A stretch of 30,718 bases of DNA. Source: Palsa-147 sp036513895. GTDB taxonomy: Bacteria > Acidobacteriota > Terriglobia > Acidiferrales > UBA7541. The notes under the pieces are model-generated. The model ran no database searches. It was not told where the DNA came from and was given only the letters and a program-made list of their open reading frames with translations. Shown here in pieces: positions 23,604 to 30,718 of this stretch; position 1 is the stretch's first letter; the number at the start of each line of letters is the position of its first letter. The position numbers were made by a program, and so were the translations under genes. The stretch spans positions 1 through 30,718 of the forward strand of contig DATBYF010000149.1 of assembly GCA_036513895.1 (NCBI GenBank), given 5' to 3'.

Positions 23604-24500
23604 ATGAGCGGAAGTGTCGTCTCAATTCACATCACTCGCAAGGCCGGATCTCCGATGGAGTCTATTCAATCTGTGAACGCCGTCGCGGGCCGTGGCCTCG
23701 AAGGCGATCGTTATTTCACGGGAGATGGAAACTTTTCCGACAAGGATGCCGCTTCACCGGATGCGCCGTCGCGCGAAGCCACGCTGGTCGAAAGCGAGTC
23801 CGTTGATGCCTTGAATCTACAGCTCGGCACGAATTTCTCAGCAGGTGAAATGCGGCGGAACATCGTGACGCGCGGTGTGGCGCTGAATCACTTGGTGGGT
23901 CATGAATTCCAAGCCGGTGGCGTGCGGCTACGCGGCATTCGGCTTTGCGAGCCGTGCGACTACCTCGAGAAGCTGACGCGCAAAGGCCTTAAGTCCGTGA
24001 TGCTGCATCGTTGCGGTTTGCGCGCGCAAATTATTGGGAGCGGAGTTCTTCATCCGGGCGACGCCATCGTTATTCCAGAGTCGTCGGAAGAAAGAAATAA
24101 AAAAGTTATTAGCCAATACTACGAAGAACTCTGGAACGCGTGGAATTTCGACCAGGCGGCCGAACTTCTTTCGGCCGAAATTGTTTTTCGCGGCTCGCTC
24201 GGCAGGGAAACGCAAGGCCGCGAAGCGTTCTGCGAATACATGCGCGAGGTGCGCCGCGCTTTTCCGGATTTTCACAATTCCATCGTGGATCTAATCGCCG
24301 AAGGAGACAAAGTGGTCGCGCGTCTCAAGTACACCGGCACCCACGAAGGAGAGATTTTCGGCATCGCGCCGACGAGCCGCCAAATCACGTATCAAGGCGC
24401 TGCTTTCTTTCAGATTTTAGACAGATTGGTGACACATGGCTGGGTTCTAGGCGATCTTTTGAGCCTGCTGAAATCCCTGGGAGCGCGCACTTTACCATAA
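23604..24500 (+). CDS. MOSC domain - SnoaL-like domain fusion protein
   Basis: The 298-residue protein has two parts. Residues 1-157 are a MOSC domain (VSIHITRKAGSPMESIQSVNAVAGRGLEGDRYF, FSAGEMRRNIVTRGVALNHLVG, IRLCEPCDYLEKL, LRAQIIGSGVLHPGDAI). The MOSC sulfur/molybdopterin-related cysteine is probably C115 or C118. Residues about 163-295 are a SnoaL/NTF2-like ester-cyclase-type domain (NKKVISQYYEELWNAWNFDQAAELLSAEIVFRGSLG, FPDFHNSIVDLIAEGDKVVARLKYTGTHEGEIFGIAPTSRQITYQGAAFF). MOSC domains handle sulfur or molybdenum-cofactor ligands or reduce N-hydroxylated compounds; SnoaL domains bind small hydrophobic substrates. The combined function is unknown. ATG 23604 has GGAGG with 9-nt spacing. It occupies the place often held by recF. 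Confidence 0.85.
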   Translation: MSGSVVSIHITRKAGSPMESIQSVNAVAGRGLEGDRYFTGDGNFSDKDAASPDAPSREATLVESESVDALNLQLGTNFSAGEMRRNIVTRGVALNHLVGHEFQAGGVRLRGIRLCEPCDYLEKLTRKGLKSVMLHRCGLRAQIIGSGVLHPGDAIVIPESSEERNKKVISQYYEELWNAWNFDQAAELLSAEIVFRGSLGRETQGREAFCEYMREVRRAFPDFHNSIVDLIAEGDKVVARLKYTGTHEGEIFGIAPTSRQITYQGAAFFQILDRLVTHGWVLGDLLSLLKSLGARTLP

Positions 24501-24507
24501 AGTTATA

Positions 24508-24573
24508 TCAGTTTAGAAAGCTGTCAACCAACCGCCCATAGGCCATCTGTAAGTAGAAGAAAATAAACGACAT
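24508..24573 (-). CDS. Candidate microprotein, 21 residues, with a perfect Shine-Dalgarno sequence
   Basis: On the minus strand, ATG (24573-24571) opens a 21-codon frame beginning MSFIFFYLQMAYGRLVDS and ending at a TGA (24510-24508). It is preceded by AAAGGAGGTGAT (24586-24575), complementary over 12 nt to the canonical 3' end of 16S rRNA, with 5 nt between GGAGG and ATG. No other gene in the window has so strong a ribosome-binding site. The peptide is hydrophobic and aromatic at its N-terminus, so it may associate with the membrane. No promoter is clear on the minus strand: TTGTAC at about 24629-24624 could be a -35, but no good -10 follows. I recognise no homologue. It is the only minus-strand gene supported here and is convergent with the MOSC-SnoaL gene. 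Confidence 0.55.
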   Translation of the reverse strand: MSFIFFYLQMAYGRLVDSFLN

Positions 24574-24574
24574 T

Positions 24575-24586
24575 ATCACCTCCTTT
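24575..24586 (-). promoter_or_regulatory. Unusually perfect ribosome-binding site of the minus-strand microprotein
   Basis: Read on the minus strand, AAAGGAGGTGAT is a 12-nt exact complement of the ATCACCTCCTTT at the canonical bacterial 16S rRNA 3' end. Its spacing to the downstream ATG is optimal, which decides the start of the 21-codon ORF. Confidence 0.65.
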
Positions 24587-24600
24587 GAGCTAAAATCGGC

Positions 24601-24630
24601 TTGTGAATTACCCCTCATTTCGGGTACAAT
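24601..24630 (+). promoter_or_regulatory. Predicted gyrB promoter
   Basis: TTGTGA (24601-24606) and TACAAT (24625-24630) are separated by 18 nt, a good sigma70-type arrangement. The predicted start near 24637 would give gyrB a leader of about 300 nt. Confidence 0.6.
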
Positions 24631-24636
24631 TTAGCT

Positions 24637-24941
24637 GTTCGATGCGCGCGATTTTGAGTTCCACGCTAGCACTCGAACATCGCTGAGTTGGTCGAGAATC
24701 AAGCGCCTCCCCCGGTGAAAATCGGGCCAACGCCAGGGCGCTCTCGGCAGCAAAGCCCGAAGCTTTCTCTGCGAGGAGAAAGAATCTTCGCCGCGTCCCT
24801 CCGGCATGCCGGAATGGGACGGGATGAAGCAAAGATCACCCTACGAGTCCGGCACGCGATGCCGGGCCAATGGGCAAGGCTCGAGTCGATTTCCTCCTAC
24901 CGACAGCCTTCCCGTTCACGCAACTGAGGAGAAGTTCGAAT
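24637..24941 (+). promoter_or_regulatory. Long hairpin-rich gyrB leader
   Basis: The gap between the predicted promoter and the gyrB start contains no supported gene but several hairpins. One is at 24759-24789 (CTTTCTC/GAGAAAG stem extended by GAAG/CTTC). A long stem at 24795-24820 contains TCCGGCATGCCGGA flanked by GTCCC/GGGAC. A third, CCGGCA-CGCGA-TGCCGG, is at 24849-24865. The last two share the same stem sequence, so their arms could pair in alternative ways, as in attenuators. No known riboswitch family is recognised. Confidence 0.4.
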
Positions 24942-27350
24942 ATGGCTGAAAAGGAAACCACGCCCGCCAAGGGCCCTGGACACACGTACGACGCTACGTC
25001 CATTAAAGTCCTCGGTGGCATCGAAGCCGTCCGTAAGCGGCCCGCGATGTACATCGGTTCCACGGGCGAACTCGGATTGCACCATCTTGTCTGGGAAGTT
25101 GTGGACAATTCTGTGGACGAAGCTCTTGCCGGCTATTGCGATGAGATCAACGTCACAGTCCACGAAGACAATTCCGTCACCGTTCTCGACAATGGCCGCG
25201 GCATCCCCGTGGACATGCATGCCACCGAGAAGAAGCCCGCCGCCGAAGTTGTCATGACCGTTCTGCACGCCGGCGGAAAATTCGACACCGACACTTACAA
25301 AGTTTCAGGCGGTTTGCACGGCGTTGGCGTTTCAGTCGTCAACGCGCTTTCCGACTGGCTCGATCTCGAGATTATGCGCGACGGACAAGTGTTCGAGCAG
25401 TCCTATGAAAAGGGTGTCCCGACGTCAAAGTTAAAAGTTACAGGCAAAACGCGAAAGACCGGGACAAAAGTCACTTTTCATCCAGACCCATCTATTTTCA
25501 CAGAGATGGTGTTCAGCTTCGACACACTGGCGCAGCGGCTGCGCGAACTTGCGTTCCTCAATAAGGGACTGAAGATCACGCTCGACGATGAACGCAACAA
25601 CAAAAAGGCCGAATTCCGTTTCACGGGCGGCATAGCTGAATTTGTAAAGCACCTCAATCGCGGCAAGCAGACACTTCACGATTCCCCTATCTACTTTGAA
25701 GGCAAGCGCGACACCACGGAAGTTGAGATCGCGTTGCAATATAACGACAGTTATGCGGAAAACGTCTTCGCCTTCGCCAATACGATCAACACCGTCGATG
25801 GCGGCACGCACATCTCAGGCTTCCGATCAGCGCTGACCCGCACGATCAATTACTACGCCAGCTCTTTCGGAATGTTGAAGGACCAGAAAGATCAGGTTTC
25901 GATCACGGGCGATGACGTGCGCGAAGGCCTCGTTGCCGTTGTCTCCGTGAAGCTCCCTCAGCCGCAATTCGAAGGTCAAACGAAAGGCAAACTCAACAGC
26001 GACATCAAGGGCTCTGTCGAGCAGCTCGTTAACGAGCGGCTGGGCGAGTATTTCGACAAGCACTCTTCTATCGCACGAAAAATCATCGGCAAGTGCATTG
26101 ACGCCGCGCGCGCGCGCGAAGCTGCCCGCAAGGCTCGCGAACTCACCCGCCGCAAATCCGCGCTCGATTCGAGCGGCCTGCCCGGCAAGCTCGCCGATTG
26201 CCAGGAGCGCGATCCCGCCCGCTGCGAGATCTTCCTCGTCGAGGGCGAATCGGCCGGCGGCTCGGCCAAAGGCGGACGTGACCGCCGCTATCAGGCCATC
26301 CTGCCTCTCAAGGGCAAGATCCTAAACGTCGAAAAGGCGCGCTACGACAAGATGCTTGGCCACGAAGAAATTCGCGCCATTATCACCGCGCTTGGCACCG
26401 GCATCGGCAAGGACGATTTTGACGCTTCAAAACTGCGCTACCACAAAGTGATTCTCATGACCGACGCCGACGTGGACGGCAGCCACATTCGAACGCTTCT
26501 GCTCACATTTTTCTTCCGCCACATGCGCGAATTGATCGAGAAAGGGCACATTTACATCGCGCAACCGCCGCTCTATCGCGTGAAGCGCGGAAAGATGGAT
26601 CGCTACATCCGTGACGAGCGCGAGTTCTCGGGCGAGCTGATGAAGCGCGCTACGGAAGAACACGCCGTGAAGGGGAAAGATGGGAAGACGCTCGAAGGTC
26701 CGGCGCTCACGCAATTTCTGTTGAACGTACAGGAATACGCGCAGGTTGCCGCAAAGCTTGCCCGTCGCCTGCGCGAGCCAGCGCTGATCGATTTGCTTGC
26801 CGAGAGCGACATCGAAAAGAAAACAGACCTTGCCGACAAAAAGAAGCTTCAGGAGCTCGTCAAGTCCATCGAAAAGGCCAAGCTGAAGCTCGAAACCAAA
26901 ATTGAATTCGACGAAGAGCACAGCCTATACGAGTTAGTTCTGACAAATGGTGGAGAGCGGCGAATCAACTGGGCGCTTGTGGCCACGCCAGATTACAAGC
27001 GCTTGCGAACGCTGCGCCAGGCCATCGAATCACTCGATCGCCCGCCGTTCACCGTCACGCACAATGGCGACAAAGTCGTTAAAGAAGATTCGCTCGGCGT
27101 TCTGGCATACGTCATGGAAGACGCGAAAAGCGAATTCACCATCACTCGATTCAAAGGCTTGGGCGAGATGAATCCGCAGCAGCTCTGGGAAACGACAATG
27201 AACGCTGACATGCGCACACTTCTAAAAGTGAAGCTCGACGACGCGATCGCCGCCGAGCACATTTTTGCCACGCTCATGGGCGAAAACGTCGAAGAACGGC
27301 GCAAATTCATCGAGGAAAACGCTCTCGAGGTTGTAAATCTCGATATTTAG
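24942..27350 (+). CDS. gyrB: DNA gyrase subunit B
   Basis: This 802-residue ATPase subunit of gyrase introduces negative supercoils together with GyrA. The GHKL ATP site includes E52 and N56 in WEVVDNSVDEALAG, DNGRGIPVD, and the glycine-rich GGLHGVGVSVVNALS. The TOPRIM domain has VEGESAGGSAKGGRDR (about 433-448, E434) and TDADVDGSHI with D508, D510 and D512. The C-terminus has FKGLGEMNPQQLWETTM. The length resembles the long GyrB class (E. coli about 804), with an insertion in the TOPRIM half that includes LRRPEALIDLL-like and Lys-rich helical sequence (about 610-680). The start is ATG 24942 with GAGGAG 10 nt upstream; an in-frame ATG at 24870 would add 24 unlike residues. Gyrase rather than topoisomerase IV is supported by the gyrA gene nearby. 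Confidence 0.97.
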   Translation: MAEKETTPAKGPGHTYDATSIKVLGGIEAVRKRPAMYIGSTGELGLHHLVWEVVDNSVDEALAGYCDEINVTVHEDNSVTVLDNGRGIPVDMHATEKKPAAEVVMTVLHAGGKFDTDTYKVSGGLHGVGVSVVNALSDWLDLEIMRDGQVFEQSYEKGVPTSKLKVTGKTRKTGTKVTFHPDPSIFTEMVFSFDTLAQRLRELAFLNKGLKITLDDERNNKKAEFRFTGGIAEFVKHLNRGKQTLHDSPIYFEGKRDTTEVEIALQYNDSYAENVFAFANTINTVDGGTHISGFRSALTRTINYYASSFGMLKDQKDQVSITGDDVREGLVAVVSVKLPQPQFEGQTKGKLNSDIKGSVEQLVNERLGEYFDKHSSIARKIIGKCIDAARAREAARKARELTRRKSALDSSGLPGKLADCQERDPARCEIFLVEGESAGGSAKGGRDRRYQAILPLKGKILNVEKARYDKMLGHEEIRAIITALGTGIGKDDFDASKLRYHKVILMTDADVDGSHIRTLLLTFFFRHMRELIEKGHIYIAQPPLYRVKRGKMDRYIRDEREFSGELMKRATEEHAVKGKDGKTLEGPALTQFLLNVQEYAQVAAKLARRLREPALIDLLAESDIEKKTDLADKKKLQELVKSIEKAKLKLETKIEFDEEHSLYELVLTNGGERRINWALVATPDYKRLRTLRQAIESLDRPPFTVTHNGDKVVKEDSLGVLAYVMEDAKSEFTITRFKGLGEMNPQQLWETTMNADMRTLLKVKLDDAIAAEHIFATLMGENVEERRKFIEENALEVVNLDI

Positions 27351-27364
27351 GACGGGAAGGCACT

Positions 27365-27874
27365 GTGCCCAGAGTGTCGCGAAAGACGGAACCAAAATCC
27401 GAACGGCCGGCGATGCCGAAGGGCTACGGCATTCACGGAGGCACGAAAGGCCTCGTTGCGTGGAGCAAAGTCATGGCGCAGCTGGAGAAATCGAAGAATT
27501 ACTGGATTGGTTCGACGCGGCCCGACGGTCGGCCGCACGTGATGCCGGTCTGGGGCGTCTGGCTCGATGGCGCGGTTTGCTTCGGCACGGATCGCACGTC
27601 GCGTAAGGCGCGGAATCTGCAAGCCAAGCCCGCCGCAACCGTAAATCTCGAGAGCGGCGACGAGGCCGTGATCATTGAGGGTATGGCGCGCGAAATAGTC
27701 GATGCCAAGGAAATTGCGGCAATCGATGCAGCATACGTTAAAAAATACAAAATGAAATTAACCGACGCGCCCGGCATCCCGTACATCGTCGCTATCGAGC
27801 CGCGCATCGTGTTCGCATGGCACGAGCGCAATTTCCCGGAGTCGGCCACGCGCTGGCGGCTCCCGAAAAAATGA
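27365..27874 (+). CDS. Pyridoxamine 5'-phosphate oxidase-like flavin/F420-binding split-barrel protein
   Basis: The 169-residue protein has a PPOX-type split beta-barrel: NYWIGSTRPDGRPHVMPVWGVWLDGAVCFGTDRTSRKARNL (about 45-84) followed by ATVNLESGDEAVIIEGMAREI and the C-terminal IEPRIVFAWHERNFPESATRWRL. The S-R-K-A-R-N-L segment is the usual phosphate-binding part for FMN or F420. Members reduce or oxidise small molecules, or serve as haem/flavin-binding proteins; the substrate is unknown here. The GTG start at 27365 has AAGG 4 nt upstream; ATG 27413 is an alternative that removes 16 charged residues. The gene follows gyrB by 14 nt and overlaps the next gene by 4 nt (ATGA), so it is probably in the gyrB transcript. 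Confidence 0.85.
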   Translation: MPRVSRKTEPKSERPAMPKGYGIHGGTKGLVAWSKVMAQLEKSKNYWIGSTRPDGRPHVMPVWGVWLDGAVCFGTDRTSRKARNLQAKPAATVNLESGDEAVIIEGMAREIVDAKEIAAIDAAYVKKYKMKLTDAPGIPYIVAIEPRIVFAWHERNFPESATRWRLPKK

Positions 27875-28143
27875 AATATCAATTGAACTGGAAGACGCTG
27901 CCGGGATTGAAAGGCCTTTCATGTTCCAGTTTCACGGCCGCGCCAACCATCGCGCCGAACATAGAGCAAGGCGTCGGCTTCGAATGCACCGATGAAGGCG
28001 AGTGCGCGGATTTGCTGCTGCGCCTCGAAGCGCATTTCGGACCGCAACGATTTTCGAATAATGCGTCGGCTTTCGAGTCCGTAAAGTCGTACGTGACGGA
28101 CTGGTCCGCGCGAAGAAATTCACAAGCAAACGAATCCAAATAA
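27871..28143 (+). CDS. Hypothetical protein (90 residues)
   Basis: I do not recognise this protein. From ATG 27871, which overlaps the preceding TGA (ATGA), it has 90 residues starting MKYQLNWKTLPGLKGLSC. It contains a hydrophilic region with F-E-C-T-D-E-G-E-C, an L-L-R-L-E-A-H-F-G segment and a polar C-terminus, with no signal peptide or TM. Cysteines at about 18 and in the E-C-T-D-E-G-E-C stretch could bind metal or be redox-active, but that is conjecture. The 4-nt overlap with the PPOX gene and the 10-nt gap to gyrA suggest one operon. The longer frame from 27817 is less likely because it overlaps the PPOX gene. Confidence 0.65.
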   Translation: MKYQLNWKTLPGLKGLSCSSFTAAPTIAPNIEQGVGFECTDEGECADLLLRLEAHFGPQRFSNNASAFESVKSYVTDWSARRNSQANESK

Positions 28144-28153
28144 CGAGGATTGA

Positions 28154-30718
28154 ATGGCTGACGAAATCAATCAATCGATAATGACGCCGGTGGATATCGA
28201 AGCCGAGATGCGGAAATCGTATCTCGACTACGCCATGAGTGTAATCATCGGCCGCGCGCTGCCCGATGTGCGCGACGGCTTGAAGCCCGTGCACCGCCGC
28301 ATTCTTTTCGGCATGTACGAGCTGGGCCTCACTTCAACAAAGTCATACCGCAAGTGCGCGAAAATCGTTGGCGAAGTCCTCGGCAAGTATCACCCTCACG
28401 GCGACACGCCCGTCTACGATGCGCTCGTCCGCCTGGCGCAGCAATTCAACATGCGCTATCCGCTGATCGACGGTCAGGGCAATTTTGGATCCGTGGATGG
28501 AGATCCACCGGCAGCCATGCGGTACACCGAGGCTCGCCTTTCGAAAATCGCCGAGGAAATGCTGGCGGACATCGAAAAGGACACGGTTGACCACGTCCCT
28601 AATTTCGATGAGAGCACTGAAGAACCCACCGTCCTCCCGACGAAAATACCGAACCTTCTCGTCAATGGATCGACCGGTATTGCCGTCGGCATGGCGACGA
28701 ACATCCCGCCGCACAATCTCAAGGAAACCATCGAAGCGGCGATCCTTCTGATCGATGAGCCTGAAGCGGGGCTCAAGAAAGTAATGAAGCTCGTTCCCGG
28801 TCCGGACTTTCCGACTGGAGGGTACATTTACGGCCGCGAAGGCATCGAGCAGGCATACAAGACAGGCCGCGGCACTTTCCAGGTTCGCGCGAAAGCCGCC
28901 ATCGAGCAGCGCGGCAAGGACCGCCAGGACATCGTCGTCACCGAACTCCCGTACCAGGTGAACAAATCCCGGCTCATCGAGCACATCGCTGAGCTGATCC
29001 AGAACAAGAAAATCGAAGGCATCGCCGACATCCGCGACGAAAGCGACCGCGACGGCATGCGCATCGTCATCGAAGTGAAGCGCGACGAAGAACCGAAGCT
29101 CATCCTCAATCACCTCTTCAAGCACACCCAGATGCAGGAATCGTTCGGCATGATTCTGCTCGCGATCGTCGGCGGCCAGCCGCGCGAGCTGGGCCTCGTC
29201 GAACTGCTTCGTCTTTTTATCGAACATCGCGTGGATGTGGTGCGCCGGCGCACGCAATACGAACTCCGCAAGGCGGAAGAGCGCGAGCATATTTTGGTCG
29301 GCTATCACATCGCGCTCGATCACATTGACGACGTCATTAAGATCATTCGCGGATCATCGAGCCGCCCCAACGCCCGGCAGAACTTGTTCGATTTCTTCGA
29401 AAACAGATCCGTCCGTGTGCTCGTCGGCGCAAGAGAAACGACGATTCGCGGCGTCAAGCTCGATGCAAAAAAATACGCGCTTGCGGCCGCCCGAGGCGCA
29501 ACCGTCGGCCTGAGCCTGATCCAGATTGATGCCATCCTCGAACTGCAACTCCATCGTTTGACACAACTCTCCGTTGACGAAATCCTGAAAGAACTCGCGC
29601 AAATCCGCGAGCGCATTGCCGAATTGCGCGAAATTCTTGGGAGCGAGAAGAAACTCCGCGACGTCATCGTGGTCGAACTGCGAGAGATGGTGAAACTTTA
29701 CGGCGATGATCGCCGCACGCAAATCGTGGATCGCGTGGAAGAGATCAAGCTGGAAGATCTGATCAAAGACGAAGAAATGGCGATCACCGTTAGCCACGCC
29801 GGCTACGTGAAGCGCACTTCTGTGGACGTCTATCGCCACCAGTCGCGCGGAGGCAAAGGCCGCATCGGCGCGCGAACGCGCGAAGAAGATTTCGTCGAGC
29901 ACTTCTTCGTGGCTTCGGCGCACAGCTACATTCTGCTTTTCACTTCGAAGGGCCGCATTTATTGGCTCAAGGTTTACGAAATTCCCGAGGCGGCGGCCGC
30001 AACGCGCGGCAAAGCCATTTCAAGCTTGGTGCGTTTCCAGGAAGGCGAGCGGCTCACGGCGGTTGTGTCCGCGAGAAATCTGGAAGAACAAAGCCGGTAC
30101 GTCTTCCTCGCAACGAAAAATGGCACGGTGAAGAAGACTGAGCTCGCTGAATTTTCGAACCCGCGCCCGTCTGGCATTATCGGAATCAACCTGGATTCGG
30201 ATGACGAGCTGATCGGCGCGAAGCTGACCGACGGCAAGCAGATGATTTTCCTTGCGAGCCGAGACGGCCAAGCCATACTCTTCCGCGAGACAGAAGTTCG
30301 CCCCATGGGACGCGCTGCCTCCGGAGTGAACGGAATGGATCTCGCCAAGGACGATTTTGTTGTGGGCATGGACGCTGTTCAGCCCGATTTTGGAATTATC
30401 GAGAAGGAGTACAAGAAAACGACGCAGGATCTTGATGAGCTCGAGAGCGATCAGATTCGCGATTCGCTCACATCGCTCATGCTCACCGTGGCGGAGAAGG
30501 GTTACGGCAAGCGCACGCCGCTCGCCGAATATCGCGTCACATCACGCGGCGGCAAAGGCGTCATCAATCTCAAGTCCACCGAACGCAACGGCGCTGTCGT
30601 TGCGGCCTTGCAGGTGAAGGAAGATTCGGACGTGATGATCATCACCGGTCAGGGCAAAGTCATTCGCGTCCATTCTGGCGAGATTCGCGAAGCGGGCCGC
30701 TCCACGCAAGGCGTTCGC
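28154..30718 (+). CDS. gyrA: DNA gyrase subunit A (3' end outside window)
   Basis: The frame opens at ATG 28154 (GAGGA 4 nt upstream) and stays open for 855 codons to the window edge, so the stop is outside. The N-terminus has SYLDYAMSVIIGRALPDVRDGLKPVHRRIL. The catalytic tyrosine is Y124 in AAMRYTEARL. The quinolone-determining region reads KYHPHGDTPVYDALVRLAQ, with T85 and P86 at the E. coli S83 and A84 positions and D89 at D87. The GyrA box is QSRGGKG (563-569), a mark of gyrase rather than ParC, followed by the beta-pinwheel C-terminal domain. A second box-like TSRGGKG lies at about 796-802 in a late blade. E. coli GyrA is 875 residues, so only the C-terminal tail should be missing. Confidence 0.97.
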   Translation, partial: MADEINQSIMTPVDIEAEMRKSYLDYAMSVIIGRALPDVRDGLKPVHRRILFGMYELGLTSTKSYRKCAKIVGEVLGKYHPHGDTPVYDALVRLAQQFNMRYPLIDGQGNFGSVDGDPPAAMRYTEARLSKIAEEMLADIEKDTVDHVPNFDESTEEPTVLPTKIPNLLVNGSTGIAVGMATNIPPHNLKETIEAAILLIDEPEAGLKKVMKLVPGPDFPTGGYIYGREGIEQAYKTGRGTFQVRAKAAIEQRGKDRQDIVVTELPYQVNKSRLIEHIAELIQNKKIEGIADIRDESDRDGMRIVIEVKRDEEPKLILNHLFKHTQMQESFGMILLAIVGGQPRELGLVELLRLFIEHRVDVVRRRTQYELRKAEEREHILVGYHIALDHIDDVIKIIRGSSSRPNARQNLFDFFENRSVRVLVGARETTIRGVKLDAKKYALAAARGATVGLSLIQIDAILELQLHRLTQLSVDEILKELAQIRERIAELREILGSEKKLRDVIVVELREMVKLYGDDRRTQIVDRVEEIKLEDLIKDEEMAITVSHAGYVKRTSVDVYRHQSRGGKGRIGARTREEDFVEHFFVASAHSYILLFTSKGRIYWLKVYEIPEAAAATRGKAISSLVRFQEGERLTAVVSARNLEEQSRYVFLATKNGTVKKTELAEFSNPRPSGIIGINLDSDDELIGAKLTDGKQMIFLASRDGQAILFRETEVRPMGRAASGVNGMDLAKDDFVVGMDAVQPDFGIIEKEYKKTTQDLDELESDQIRDSLTSLMLTVAEKGYGKRTPLAEYRVTSRGGKGVINLKSTERNGAVVAALQVKEDSDVMIITGQGKVIRVHSGEIREAGRSTQGVR

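Noticed and set aside
24575..24586. ATCACCTCCTTT on the + strand, identical to the 3' end of 16S rRNA, as an rRNA remnant
   Set aside because: No other 16S sequence surrounds it. On the minus strand it makes an ideal Shine-Dalgarno sequence with correct spacing to an ATG, which is the simpler reading.
24688..24927. 79-codon + strand frame in the gyrB leader
   Set aside because: It has no ribosome-binding site, a low-complexity basic composition, and overlaps the hairpins and the gyrB ribosome-binding site region.
28343..29323. Long minus-strand open frame of 326 codons
   Set aside because: It lies entirely inside gyrA on the opposite strand. The composition is typical of an antisense shadow in GC-rich DNA, and there is no recognisable domain or ribosome-binding site.

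Overview
The window looks like chromosomal DNA from an Acidobacteriota bacterium, probably near Terriglobia/Acidobacteriales. That placement is an inference from moderate-to-high GC, two large Oar-like TonB-dependent receptors with an N-terminal carboxypeptidase-regulatory-like domain (a hallmark of the phylum), and the character of the housekeeping genes. No rRNA, tRNA, CRISPR array or insertion sequence was recognised. All convincing protein genes except one 21-codon candidate lie on the + strand.

Region 1 (1-4.6 kb) is a translation and division block: the 3' end of rplT, pheS, a METTL7-like methyltransferase gene overlapping pheS by 4 nt, pheT and zapA. PheT is short and appears to lack the tRNA-binding OB domain.

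Region 2 (4.7-18.0 kb) is an accessory metal/outer-membrane block. A complete heavy-metal RND efflux operon (CzcC-, CzcB- and CzcA-like) is bracketed by two homologous, otherwise unrecognised small membrane-anchored proteins that share a His-rich stretch followed by T-C-P-[IV]-C-H. The second small gene is followed by a 951-residue TonB receptor. A second TonB receptor (1190 residues) has its own promoter, with a perfect 7-1-7 Fur-box palindrome near the predicted transcription start, so it is probably iron-regulated.

Region 3 (18.0-20.4 kb) has a convincing 6S RNA gene (ssrS) with its promoter, a YmdB-type phosphodiesterase gene, and a secreted beta-propeller-like protein.

Region 4 (20.4-30.7 kb) is an origin-proximal cluster: a candidate oriC with a perfect DnaA box and a phased TGTG array, then dnaA, dnaN, a MOSC-SnoaL fusion gene, gyrB with a long hairpin-rich leader, a flavin-type PPOX oxidoreductase, a 90-residue unknown protein, and gyrA running off the window end. 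recF is not in its frequent place between dnaN and gyrB. On the minus strand between the MOSC gene and gyrB is a 21-codon ORF preceded by a 12-nt perfect match to the canonical anti-Shine-Dalgarno sequence. It and the paired CPxCH proteins are the strongest candidates for something undescribed.
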